NCBI GenBank assembly: GCA_002104895.1
Contig: MCFG01000342.1
Span: 1 to 64,000 of the forward strand
DNA: 64,000 bases
Source: Anaeromyces robustus
Taxonomy: Eukaryota; Neocallimastigomycota; Neocallimastigomycetes; Neocallimastigales; Neocallimastigaceae
Direction: 5' to 3'
Made by a program: the position numbers and the translations under genes
The notes under the pieces: generated by a model
What the model was told of the DNA's origin: nothing
The model's input: only the letters and a program-made list of their open reading frames with translations
Database searches by the model: none
Shown: in pieces, positions 11,622 to 23,578 of the stretch
Position numbering within the stretch: the first letter of the stretch is position 1
Layout of the letters: each line of letters starts with the position of its first letter

Positions 11622-11694
11622 GCGAAGTTGGCGCAGTCGGCAGCGCGTAAGTCTCATAATCTTAAGGTCGTGAGTTCGAACCTCACACTTCGCA
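11622..11694 (+). tRNA. tRNA-Met (CAT), elongator, copy 4
   Basis: Identical to the other copies. A T5 run follows directly. It lies downstream of the nested LTR-A/LTR-B pair and starts a direct repeat (11695-12273) that contains copy 5. Confidence 0.97.
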
Positions 11695-12200
11695 TTTTTG
11701 TTTTTTTATATTTTTTTATATTTTTTAATTCATATAATAAATATAATAAAAAAATTTATATAATTAATTATAAAAAATAATTTTATCAAATTTCTATATT
11801 AATTAAAAAGTAGTACAATTTTTTTTCTATTTATTTAAATTTTAAATTTTTATTTTTTTTTATTTTATTTTATTTACTAACCACATTTATACTATTTTAA
11901 TTTTGGTTTTAATTTATTACTAAAAATTTTTAGTAATAAATTAAAAATTTTTTTATAAATTAAATTTTAATTTACTTTCGTAACCCTTAATAATATTTTA
12001 ACAAAAAAAAATTACTTAAAATTAAATTTCAAATATATTAATTTTTATTAACTTTTATTATTTCATTTTGAGTGGAAATTTTATTGTTATCTATAAAAAT
12101 ATAATTAAATCTATTAAATATTTGAGATATACAAAATTTAAAATTCTAAAATATTTGATATTAATAATTAATGAATGTTCCTTCCATAAATCAAGCGAAA
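11695..12200 (+). repeat. Duplicated tRNA-Met flank (unit 2)
   Basis: Shares 'attcatataataaatataat', 'ttctatattaattaaaaagt', 'ctaaccacattta' and 'gttatctataaaaatataat' with unit 3 (12274-13061), and the latter half with unit 1 (1-547). Confidence 0.8.
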
Positions 12201-12273
12201 GCGAAGTTGGCGCAGTCGGCAGCGCGTAAGTCTCATAATCTTAAGGTCGTGAGTTCGAACCTCACACTTCGCA
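12201..12273 (+). tRNA. tRNA-Met (CAT), elongator, copy 5
   Basis: Identical 73-nt sequence with a T5 terminator run. It ends duplication unit 2. Confidence 0.97.
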
Positions 12274-13061
12274 TTTTTGTTTTTTTCTTATATTTCAATT
12301 CATATAATAAATATAATATAAAAATTTATATAATTAATTATAAAAAATAATTTTATCAAATTTCTATATTAATTAAAAAGTAGTACTTTATTTATTTATT
12401 TATTCAGATTTAATATTTTTATTTTTTTTTTATTTTATTTTATTTTATTTTATTTTATTTATTAACCACATTTATACTAATTTAATTTTGATTTTAATTA
12501 TATATTAATAAAAGTTAGATATAATTTATTATTTGGTTTTACCATAAAAATAAAAATAAATTTATCTGTCTATATACCTAGATATATATAGTATTTTCCC
12601 TTTTTTTATTTTATTTTATTGTAATATTATAGTAATATTATTATAATTATAAATTACAAATAGAAATATAAATTCACAAAGATTCGTGACAATTTTTTTT
12701 TTTTTTTTTAAATTAGAGTTTATTTGAATTAAACATGATTAATTTAAGATAAGATGTTAATTTATTACTAAAAATTAATATTAATAAAATACAGATTTTA
12801 TTTTATGAGTGATGTTCATTTTTTATCCATGAAAAAATATTTTTTCATGGATAAATTAAATTAATTTACTTTCGTAACTCTTAATAATATTTTAACTAAA
12901 AAAATTACATCAAAATTAAATAATTTTTGAAATTTCATTTTAATAGAAATTTTATTGTTATCTATAAAAATATAATTAAATCTATTAAATATTTGAGATA
13001 TACAAAATTTAAAATTCTAATACATTTTAATATTAATAATTAATGAACATTCCTTCCATAA
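12274..13061 (+). repeat. Duplicated tRNA-Met flank (unit 3), tRNA missing
   Basis: Follows unit 2 up to the word 'ccttccata'. In unit 2 that word is 12 bp before the tRNA; here LTR-D begins instead and no tRNA follows. An extra ~230 bp in the middle contains a perfect hairpin 'tatccatgaaaaaatatttt'/'ttttcatggata' near 12824-12855. Confidence 0.8.
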
Positions 13062-13374
13062 TGTTACGGTCCATAAAAATTTTATATTGAAGGAAATAAT
13101 TCACACTATTAACACTTTAATTATAAGAAGTATACTACAAAGGATTAAGGGTTTATTTATAACTTTTATTAATAATATGAATCACTCGTAAATTTTTATT
13201 AAACTATACTAAGTTTTTACTATTACTAATAAATTTATTTATATATAATTTATTTACTTATACTAATTATAAAAATTATATTAATTATATTGATATATTG
13301 ATATCGTTTCAATTATTGATTATTTGTCCTCTATTTATACTTTTTGGAAGAAGCATAAATAAGATGGCGTAACA
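13062..13374 (+). mobile_element. LTR-D, putative solo LTR (313 bp)
   Basis: Bounded by a perfect 7-bp inverted repeat TGTTACG...CGTAACA of LTR type. No ORF. Flanks (cataa, aaata) do not match, which fits loss of the right flank together with the tRNA expected there. It is the only copy seen in this window. Confidence 0.6.
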
Positions 13375-14041
13375 AAATAGTGGTTTATTTATTTAATATT
13401 TTAATTAGAAATTGAATTAATAATACATTTTAATTATTATTTGTATAAATAATATTATTATATTATTAAATTTAATAAAGTATATTTTAATTATATGTAA
13501 ATTTCTAATTTTTTTACATGGTTTAGTTTATAATTAGAATCTTTTAGAAATAAATTTTAAATTTAATTGTGGTTAAATCATATATTAATAGAAAAATTAA
13601 TTTGCTGGCTTAAGTGGTTAATTCAGTATATAAAAATAAAATATAAGTTCAGTTATAAATTAATTTTTGGTATTTGTAAATATACATTAATGTAATAAAA
13701 ATATATAATAAAATATTAATAAAAATATAAGAATAAAAATATAGTGTATAAAATATTGATAATTATACAGAATAAAAATATAAAATAACATATTTTAAGT
13801 TATAAAATAATAATATAAAATAATACATTTTAATTATATAAAATAATAATATAAAATAATATATTTTAATTATATAAAACAATAATATAAAATAATATTG
13901 ATATTATAATAAGAATATATAAGTTTAATAAAAATATAATATAATAAAAAAATAAAATAAGAATAATAACTGAACCATAAGAATAATATTTTAATAAAAT
14001 ATTGTAAAGACAATAATAATAAGAAATAATTATGTGATTAG
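13375..14041. repeat. AT-rich tract with ~36-bp tandem repeat
   Basis: Non-coding. About 13789-13905 holds three units of about 36 bp ('tataaaataataatataaaa' plus 'taatacattttaat'). The rest is 'aaatattaataaaaatata' type sequence. Confidence 0.6.
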
Positions 14042-14046
14042 TAAAA

Positions 14047-14639
14047 TGTAATGATATGGATCCATTATGGCTACTAATTAGGCTCAGTTCTACCTGCTTC
14101 TATTATTATGTTGGTTGTCTCTGGTTCGAACCTTACTCTTTACCTTTCGGAATAATATTATTTATTTAATTAATAATAAATATATTCACTCAATTATTAG
14201 ATAATAATTTACTTAAATTAATAATATGTATTCATTGAAATAAATTTATTTAAATATTAATTTATTATTCACTTAATTAATATAATAATTTATCTAGTTC
14301 TTAATATTATATTTATTTAATTAAAATAATAATTAAATAATTATATAATTCTTATTTTAAATAATTTGCCCAATCATGTAATAATTTAGAATAGATTTTT
14401 GAATATATAAATTCATGTATTTTATTTTATTTGACTCTTTGAGTCGATATTAACAATCAATTAATAATAAATAAAATATAAATATCAACCATAAATAAAT
14501 GAACAAATATATATTATATAAATGAATCTACTAATTAATTAAGTGAATAATCAATAGTGTTATAAATAATTTAATATATTATATTATTATTTATTATTAA
14601 TTTCCTACAATAACCTAGTGGTCACTCCAAATCTTTACA
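14047..14639 (-). mobile_element. LTR-A, solo LTR (593 bp), inverted, with taaaa duplication
   Basis: Reverse complement of the copy at 10963-11555, same length and apparently identical. The pentamer taaaa flanks it (14042-14046, 14640-14644). Despite the opposite orientation, its edge is again 66 bp from a tRNA-Met gene (copy 6). The B-box-like GGTTCGAACC is at about 14123-14132. Confidence 0.92.
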
Positions 14640-14705
14640 TAAAATACTATGATTTTAACTAGAATCACATTTTAAGTTCATTTCTTAACAATAAACCAAG
14701 AGAAG

Positions 14706-14778
14706 GCGAAGTTGGCGCAGTCGGCAGCGCGTAAGTCTCATAATCTTAAGGTCGTGAGTTCGAACCTCACACTTCGCA
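14706..14778 (+). tRNA. tRNA-Met (CAT), elongator, copy 6
   Basis: Identical to the other five; followed by T5. The last recognised member of the first tRNA island. Confidence 0.97.
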
Positions 14779-15448
14779 TTTTTAATATTTTTATTTTGAT
14801 AATAAAATTTTATTAATTTAGTATAAAAGTTTTTTAAAGTTAATATAATTATATTGGGTGTTGCATAAGTATTTAAAAAATAAATCAAGGCCAGAGAAAA
14901 TTCGTGAAGATTATATAGTGTTAAAAATATTGAAGAGTATTTAGGTTAAATAATAAATATGGTTACTTTAATTGAATGAACAATTTTTAAATGGAAAATT
15001 ATGAAATAAAAATTTAGTATAACCAAAATTACAATATTTATATATATATATATTATATCATTATATAATCTTAAAATAAATATTCTATTATATCATTTAA
15101 TTATGTTTATAATTATTTAAAAAGTTCGATTTTTTTATGATTTTTTAGTAAAATCTAAATAAAATATATAGTATATAATAATTTTTTTATGTATGTATAT
15201 TTTTATTGAAAAATATGCTTTTTTTTTTTTGAAGTGATAATATTAATAAGCTATAATTATTATAAAAGTTTATATTTTTTTTCTTTGAAGGATTAATATT
15301 AATAAATTAAATTTAATATGCATAATATTTTGAAATATAACAAAAGAAATTTAAATTACTAAAAGAAAACAAAACAAAAATATTATTTATTGTTTAACTG
15401 ATATAAATATATATATATATATATTTTTAAAATATATTAATTTTTTTA

Positions 15449-15481
<33 letters not shown>

Positions 15482-16074
15482 TTTACTTTTTAAAAAGCAT
15501 TTTATAGAAGAATGAATCTTATATATAGATAGATGAATATTCTTTTGTTTCATACCATTATATGAATCAATTAAATATAAAATACATCATACTCATATAT
15601 AATTATTGATTTATAATATATATATAAATTTAGTGAATATCCAAATATATTAATTATCTCATTTATTTTATTATATTTTATTTTATTTTATTTATGTTTT
15701 TTATAATTTAATAATTTAATAATTTAATAATTTAAACGATAAGTATATAATATAAAAATAACAATAATTGATTAATAATTTTTTTGATTATTATTATTAT
15801 TAATAATAATAATTCTATAATTCTTTAAATCTTTAAAATTTTTATAAAATATGAAATAATTAATAATTTTTATAACATATATAATTTTTACATTTGAAAT
15901 AAAATTACATATTTAATAACCTATATATTTAATTTTTTTACAATAAAATTTACAATATTTTTTTATAACTTATACAATTTAATTTTTTTTTTTTTTTTTT
16001 TTTTACAAAAAATTTACACATTAAATATATTTTTATATTTTTATATAAAAATATAAAAATTCGTAGATGTACAT
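14779..16074. other. Non-coding AT-rich stretch
   Basis: No gene or recognised repeat. It contains homopolymer A (about 15454-15480) and T tracts. Confidence 0.5.
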
Positions 16075-16945
16075 AAAGATATAAAATTTTTATGTTTAAT
16101 AATTTAAATGCTTTTTTTTTTATTTCTTTTATAAAAATCTAATAATCGGATTTTTTAATATTAGTAAGAATAGCACGGGAAATTTTTACAGTAAATGTAC
16201 ATTTGTTATTAGTAGTAATTGTAAAACGACGAAGATTAACAGAGAAACTATTAAATTTCTTTCCATCAAATTTATAGCTAATAATGTAATTACTTTCTAT
16301 TAATTTACCTTCATATTTTATTAAACTACGAACTCCAGTAAACTTTGTATTATTGGTTAAAGTACAAGATGGTGTATTTTTAATATCAAAAGTAACTCTG
16401 AAGAATTCTTCAACACTATTATTATTAGCAGAGAATTTACAAATAATTTTGTTGTCATTAACATTATAAATACATTCTTTAAATGGAATATCATACCATC
16501 ACCAACCTTATATTCAATACTAGTTTCAACCATTAAGTTTTCATTATCATTAGTAGCAACAGCACCTCCTAATAATGGAAAAGCAATTTGAATAGTATCT
16601 GGTTTTGAAGTTTTAGCAGCTTCAATACATAAAGTACAAACCATAACTAAATAAGAAATGAATATGAATGATTTCATTTTTATTGTTCTATAAAAATAAT
16701 TTCAAAAATTTTTAAAATATATATATAATAATTATAAATTTTGTTAATCATTAAATATTAATTATAAAATGAATATATATATGTATATATACATATATTA
16801 TTTACTTACATCAAAAAAAAATAATTATTTAACTATATATATTTTTTATAAAAAGTTTATTATTATTAATTAATTTTATAGTTTTGTTTTGTTTTAAAAA
16901 AGATCTGATTTTTTAAAATAAAGTCTTTTTTTAACATATTTATAC
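16075..16945. repeat. Segmental duplication, left copy
   Basis: About 870 bp spanning the secreted-protein locus and its promoter side match about 18655-19515 with few substitutions; flanks outside differ. The copies are in direct orientation, about 2.57 kb apart. Confidence 0.85.
16139..16677 (-). pseudogene. Small secreted protein, copy 1, broken frame
   Basis: I do not recognise the family. The ATG at 16677 opens a typical signal peptide (MKSFIFISYLVMVCTLCIEA), then about 40 further residues. After '...IEYKVGD' the frame breaks. One frame back, reading continues without a stop for about 118 residues (WYDIPFKECIYNVNDNK..., two later Cys, basic Thr-rich C-terminus) to the TAG at 16139. The total of 539 nt is one short of 180 codons, so a single-base loss explains it. 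No -1 slippery heptamer is visible. A GT...AG stretch of 26 nt at the break would restore frame but is too short for a usual intron. The duplicate at 18708-19246 has the same break. It may be a pseudogene or use unusual decoding. Confidence 0.75.
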
Positions 16946-18134
16946 TCGTTAACCATAATTATTATAATTATTTATTAATTTTTAATATTCAAATATTTTA
17001 CAAAATAATTTTTTAATAATATAAACATTTGATTAAGTGTTTTTTAATATTTAAAATAATATTAAATTATAGTATTGAATCATTATTAATATTATGCTTA
17101 ATATAAAAGGATGACAAGAAATAAAATTAATTACTCTAAATAAAGATATTTATTAATATTTTTTTTTTTTTGGTACAAAATTATTAATAAAAAATTATGT
17201 ATATAGAAAAAAAGAAAAAAAAAAATTAATAAATAATAAATATTTGAATATAAATATGTGGAATTTTCTTATTATGGTCAAAAGATAAAAAAAAAGAAAC
17301 GGCAAAGAAATAAATAAAAAAAAAGGAAAAAAATGCATAAAAAAAAACAAAAAAATAAAGAAGGTTCAAAAAAAAAAAATTTTAAAAAAAAAAAACGGCC
17401 TAAAAAAATATATAAAAAAAGACAAAAAATGAAAAAAAAAAAAAATAACAATATTAATATAAATTGTAATTCCTTATTTTTTAATTTATTTAATTAATAA
17501 ACCAATAAATTTTTACTTATTATAAAAATTTAATTAAAATTTATAAATTAAAATTTAATATTAAAATTATATTTAATCTTAATTACTATTATAAAAAATT
17601 AATTATAATGATGTGTTATGATCCAATTGATATATATTTTTATATATATTTTTATATATAGATTATGCTCAGAGAAAAGAAACTTCTTAATTTTCTGTTT
17701 TTTTTTTTTTTTTAAATATTAAAAATTCTTTATTCAACCGTCTTTTTTTTAGTGTTTTCGCTTAATTAAAGTAATAATAAAATAGAAGTATTAATAGATA
17801 AAATAAAATAGAATAAAATAATATAAAATAAAATAAAAAGTTATCAGAACATAATTTTATTAAATATTAATATAAAATATAAAAAATATTTATTTTGTTA
17901 TAATCATAAAAAATTTTCTTGTATTATTTCTTTTTTTAACTTATTATTTTATGTTATTTGTTAGTCCTACATAAAAAAAAAGTTTATTTGTATTTTCCAA
18001 AAAAGGTAAAAATTAGTTATTAATTACTTTTTTGATTTAGAATTAAAATATTTTTTTTTTATATTCAATAATAATTTTTGAGAAAATTAAAACAAGAATT
18101 ATAAAAAATAAATTAATAAATATAAATAAATATA

Positions 18135-18195
<61 letters not shown>

Positions 18196-18654
18196 ATTAT
18201 TAATCGTAGAAAATCATTATTTTTTAGAATTTAAAATTACTTATTTATAAATATTATATTTTATTTATAATATTTATAATTTATTATATATATATATATA
18301 AATATAATTATTACACTATTTTATTAAAAAAATTTTTTTATAAAAATTGGAGAATGTAAATATAAAAATTGGAGAATATAAATGTAAATATAAAATTTGG
18401 AGAAATTTGAAAATATGAATAAATTAGGATATATTCATTATAATGTAAATATTATTGTTTGTTGATAAATAATTATTTTAATCATTATTATTATTATTTA
18501 ATAATAAAAATAAATTATTCTATAAATCTTTTATATTTTTATATAAAATAATTTTATTAATAATATTTATAGTATATATAGATTTTTTACATTTTAAAAT
18601 AATAATTAATTTTTTATATTTTATATATTATAATCATATTTTTTTTTCATATAA
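16946..18654. other. Non-coding AT-rich stretch
   Basis: Separates the two copies of the duplicated locus. A-rich runs (17160-17450) and an (AAAT)n microsatellite at about 18122-18192. No gene seen. Confidence 0.55.
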
Positions 18655-19515
18655 AATTTACATATTTAATAATTTAAATGCCTTTTTTTTATTTCTTTTA
18701 TAAAAATCTAATAATCGGATTTTTTAATATTAGTAAGAGTAGCACGGGAAATTTTTGCAGTAAATGTACATTTATTATTAGTAGTAATAGTAAAACGACG
18801 AAGATTAACAGAGAAACTATTAAATTTCTTTCCATCAAATTTATAGCTAATAATGTATTTACTTTCTATTAATTTACCTTCATATTTTATTAAACTACGA
18901 ACTCCAGTAAACTTTGTATTATTGGTTAAAGTACAAGATGGTGTATTTTTAATATCAAAAGTAACTCTGAAGAATTCTTCAACACTATTATTATTAGCAG
19001 AGAATTTACAAATAATTTTGTTGTCATTAACATTATAAATACATTCTTTAAATGGAATATCATACCATCACCAACCTTATATTCAATACTAGTTTCAACC
19101 ATTAAGTTTTCATTATCATTAGTAGCAACAGCACCTCCTAATAATGGAAAAGCAATTTGAATAGTATCTGGTTTTGAAGTTTTAACAGCTTCAATACATA
19201 AAGTACAAACCATAACTAAATAAGAAATGAATATGAATGATTTCATTTTTATTGTTCTATAAAAATAATTTCAAAAATTTTTAAAATATATATATAATAA
19301 TTATAAATTTTGTTAATCATTAAATATTAATTGTAAAATGAATATATATATATATACATATATATATTTACTTACATCAAAAAAAAAAAAAAATTATTTA
19401 ACTATATATAATTTTTTATAAAAAGTTTATTATTATTAATTAATTTTATAGTTTTGTTTTGTTTTTTGCTTTGTTTTAAAAAAGATCTGATTTTTTAAAA
19501 TAAAGTCTTTTTAAC
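18655..19515. repeat. Segmental duplication, right copy
   Basis: Partner of about 16075-16945. Differences include one Ala/Val change in the signal peptide region and two or three substitutions in the C-terminal part. Confidence 0.85.
18708..19246 (-). pseudogene. Small secreted protein, copy 2, same broken frame
   Basis: Also 539 nt from ATG to TAG, with the same single-base frame break after 'IEYKVGD' and an otherwise open continuation. The first frame ends after 106 residues with an unrelated hydrophobic tail; the restored C-terminal part contains three Cys and many Asn/Thr. Amino-acid differences from copy 1 include A21V and substitutions near the C-terminus. Because the second half stays open in both copies, the break is either young or tolerated. 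Confidence 0.75.
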
Positions 19516-19925
19516 TTATTTATATATAAATTTAATATTAATTTTTTAATTAAATGTTTATTACTACTTTAATATTAAAATTTGGTTTTTAATATAAAAA
19601 ATTTAATAATGCATTTTATTTTATTTTAATTTATTTTATTTTATTAATACCAAATTATTAATAAAAATTTAATATAAATCAAAAATAGAATCAAAAGCAA
19701 AATCATTAATAAATAATAAAATATTTGAATATAATTAGAATTTTCTTATTATGATATAAAAAGAAATACTAAAAGACAAAAAAAAAGAACGGCTAAAAAA
19801 TAAATAAAAAATAGGATAAAAAAATAATATTTATATTATATATTTATATTTAAGATATTTTATTCATTCCATTAAATCTAATTTTAAATATATTTTGGGA
19901 ATACAACTATTAAAATAGTTTATTC

Positions 19926-19928
<3 letters not shown>

Positions 19929-20002
<74 letters not shown>

Positions 20003-20033
20003 ATTATTATTATTAATTATTATTATTATTATT
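19929..20033 (+). repeat. (ATT)n microsatellite
   Basis: About 100 bp of ATT with two interruptions. Confidence 0.9.
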
Positions 20034-20213
20034 ATAATTTTTATAAATTTTTTAAAAATAATGTTTTACAAATAAAATAATTTGATATAACATATATTTA
20101 TGATTTAAATATTTATTGTAAATATAAATATATTAATCTCTTTAAATTTTTCAATACAGTGATATGTTCATTAGATTTTTAATATATTTATTTATATTTG
20201 ATTAATTCTTCAA

Positions 20214-20690
20214 ATGTTTACTATTAAAGTATTATTATATATTATTATTCTTAATTTTGTTAATGCTTATGATGTATTAAACAAAGAAGAATTTTAAAAA
20301 TTAAGAATAAATATTATATTAGCTATTATTGAATAAGCGATATATGTATTAAGACAGAATACCAGTATTCCGATAGAAATATTAATTTCTCAAATCAAGG
20401 TAAAATTTTTACATTTATTATAATTATATCTAATCTTTATTATTGTTGTTATTGAAAAAAAAATATCCAAAATAGTATATATATGTTTCACAAATTAAAA
20501 TGATAATTGTTAAAATTTTATAAAAATAAAAATATTATATTTTAGCAATGAATAAATTATTGATTATTACTTTTTTGTGTTATCATTAGTTATTAATGTT
20601 ATTGCTAATAATGTTAATGCTAATTGGATGAGAAACATCTTACTAATAGAAATATTTGTATCTTAATGAAATTAATATTCCTGTAAAAAA
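20214..20690 (+). pseudogene. Decayed secreted-protein locus
   Basis: The ATG at 20214 opens a convincing signal peptide (MFTIKVLLYIIILNFVNA) followed by YDVLNKEEF and then TAA. The same frame continues with only one further TAA for about 35 codons up to 'caag|gtaaaa', a possible intron donor. About 150 bp later, after 'attttag', a second signal-peptide-like start (MNKLLIIT, near 20548) runs into a frame change before '...NVIANNVNANWMRN'. Two TAA in place of likely Gln codons and a frame slip suggest decay of one or two small secreted-protein genes. The family is unknown. Confidence 0.45.
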
Positions 20691-21543
20691 AATATACAAA
20701 AAAAGACAAAAAATGAAAAAAAAAAATTTTTTTTATATTAATAATAATTTAATTAATAAAAATTTTTAATATAAAGTTATAATTCTGAATTATTTTATAA
20801 ATAAACCAATAAATTTTAATTATTATTAAAAAGAAACTTCTTAATCTTCTGTTATTTTTTTGAAATTGTTTATAATAAAAAATCCTTTATTCAACCCTCT
20901 CCCTTGTTTAATATTTGTTGGAAAAAGATAAATAAAATTTAATTCTTTTAAATTTTATTTATTATTAATATTATGCTTATGCTTATTATTAATACAGTAA
21001 TTTATTTACTATTAATTATTATAATTGTTAAATCCTTAATTAATAAATAATCGTGTGGTCATTAATATAAACATTAATTCAACTATTTAAAAAAAAAAAA
21101 AAAATTAATATAAAAATATTTTTTTATTATTAATAAATAAAAAATATACATTTAATAATAAAATAATCATAAATAAATATAGAATATAGTTAAAATAATT
21201 TAACATATAATATCAATATTGATAATGTATATTAAAATATAATATAATATAAAATTAGTGACTTAAATTAATATAATAAAAATATTTAAGGATATAATAT
21301 ATTCATAATATTAATAACATTTATTTATATATATATTCAATATTAATTATTGTTAAACTTTGTTCTAAACAAATTCGTGATAATTTTTTATTATAATAAT
21401 AATTTAATTTTTAAAAATACAGTTTATTTTTGTTTAAAAGGATTAGTTTGTAATATTTAATTTTCATCCAATCCTTTAGTAATAATGTAATTTTTCAATA
21501 ACATCGTTAAAAAAATAATACGTTTATTATTATGAAAAATTAA

Positions 21544-21545
<2 letters not shown>

Positions 21546-21597
<52 letters not shown>

Positions 21598-21662
21598 AAT
21601 ACTAATAATAATAATAATAATAATACTAATACTAATACTAATACTAATACTAATACTAATAC

Positions 21663-21760
<98 letters not shown>

Positions 21761-21793
21761 TAATAATAATAATAATAATAATTAATGATAATA
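21546..21793 (+). repeat. Long (AAT)n microsatellite with ACT interruptions
   Basis: About 250 bp of AAT units, with 'actaat' units interspersed between about 21593 and 21665. Non-coding. Confidence 0.9.
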
Positions 21794-21920
21794 ATCAAAA
21801 AACTTGGTTCAAGTTCAGTTTTTTTTGTTTTTTTTTTTTTAGGATTTATATTATACGTGAAATTTTTTTGATTGAATTAAAAAAAAAGAAACAATATATT
21901 TTTTAATAATGAATGGCTTT

Positions 21921-21925
<5 letters not shown>

Positions 21926-21973
<48 letters not shown>
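21926..21973 (+). repeat. 48-bp T homopolymer
   Basis: Uninterrupted T run. The exact length may be affected by sequencing error. Confidence 0.85.
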
Positions 21974-21976
<3 letters not shown>

Positions 21977-23578
21977 GCACACAATTGCTTTATGTATAAT
22001 GGACTAATATAAGTCAATTATTAATTCACAAATTTATATTAGTAATAGTTAAAAAGAAAGTTATGATTTATTGTTTGATCTAATAATTTGTTAATTACTG
22101 ATTTATTTTATTTTTCCTTTTGATGGCGTTTTAAAAAGGAAAGATATGCATATATATAAAGATGATTATTTTTGTTCTTGTGTTTAATTAACAGAGATAA
22201 TTATAGCTAACATAATATTTATAATATAAATATTTGAAAAAAACATACTAGAAAATATATATAATTATAATATTATATAGTATAAATATAATATACTTAA
22301 ATATATAATAAATTTATTAAGAAACTTTTGTATATAAAAAGAAATATATTAAAAAAAAAAGTAAAATAACATGATTATATTATTTTCATAATATTTTTTT
22401 TTTTTATTAAAAATAGGTTAAGCATATGAATTATTGAAATAATATAATATAACAATATTTGATTAAATATTATTATTATTAAATATATTTACAGTATTAT
22501 TAAACAATAAAAAGTTTTATATTTTAAATAAGGTTAAAAATAAAAATTCATATAATATACTTGATGAATATGAAGAATAGAGAAAAAAAAATCATTTAAA
22601 TTTATTTATATAAATACTTCTTTATTATAATAATATTAAACAAAATATATATATAAATAAAGAATAATAAATATAAAATTATTAAAAAAAAATAATTAAT
22701 CTTTTTAAAAGTAAAATATCATGAATGCATTTATAAAATTATAATTTTATGTGGCACTTTATATTATTTTTTATTTTAGTAAATATATAATATAAATAAT
22801 AAAATAAAATATATTTAAAATTTTTTTTTTCTTTGTTAGAAAATTTTATTAATATATATAGTAAAAATAATTAAAACTAATTTTAATTAAAATGATTTTT
22901 AATTAAATTTTTATGGATAAATTAAATAGTATATATATTATATTATATATATTTATATATTTTTTTTTTATATATTTTAAAAATTTATTAAAATAAAAAA
23001 ATAATAAAAAATTTAAATTAATATATTAACAGTAAAATAATTAAAGTAGCTAAAAATATCTATTGAAAAAAAAAAAAAAAAGTTAAATTTGGTAAAAAAA
23101 ATAATTAACTTAAAAATTATATATATAAATAAAAAGAATATATAAATATAATTTATGTAATTTATTTTACCTATAAAATATAAAAATTTAAAATAATATA
23201 ACTTTATTAATCAAAAAATGATAATAACTTTAATAAATTTTACTCTATAAATTTTTAGGACAACTTTTTTTTTTTTTTAAAATAAGTGCTTAGCAATTAA
23301 ATTTTTTAAAAATAATAAATTAGATGACTTTTAGAAAGAAAAAAAAAATTATTGTATATATTTAATAAATATATTTATTCTATATAATAATATATTAATA
23401 ATATAAATTTAAAATATAACTTTTTTTTCTCTATTTTCTATTTAAATCTAATAATTTATCTATTTTTTTTTTTATTTTTTTTATTAAAAATTTTTTTTCT
23501 TCCTTCACTTTAATATTTTTATAAATTCTTATTTATTTTAATAAATATATATATATATATATATCAATTTTGATAATA
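21974..23578. other. Intergenic, upstream of nrdD copy 1
   Basis: No ORF. The last ~120 bp are T-rich then AT-rich (poly-T at 23460-23510, (AT)n at 23545-23564), as is common just upstream of start codons in this window. Confidence 0.5.

Noticed and set aside
14685-14888. 67-codon frame on the minus strand
   Set aside because: It runs antisense through tRNA-Met copy 6 and AT-rich flank; no protein-like composition.
16480-16510. Programmed -1 frameshift in the secreted-protein gene
   Set aside because: No slippery heptamer or clear downstream structure at the break; a one-base loss is simpler, though not proven.
18678-19038. Plus-strand frames over the second secreted-protein copy
   Set aside because: They are antisense shadows of the gene at 18708-19246.
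20280-20330. Reassigned stop codon (TAA read as Gln)
   Set aside because: All clear genes in the window end in standard stops and have no internal TAA; decay is the simpler reading.
23570-23578. TTG as start of nrdD copy 1
   Set aside because: A eukaryotic gene should start at ATG; the ATG at 23579 aligns with the start of copy 2.
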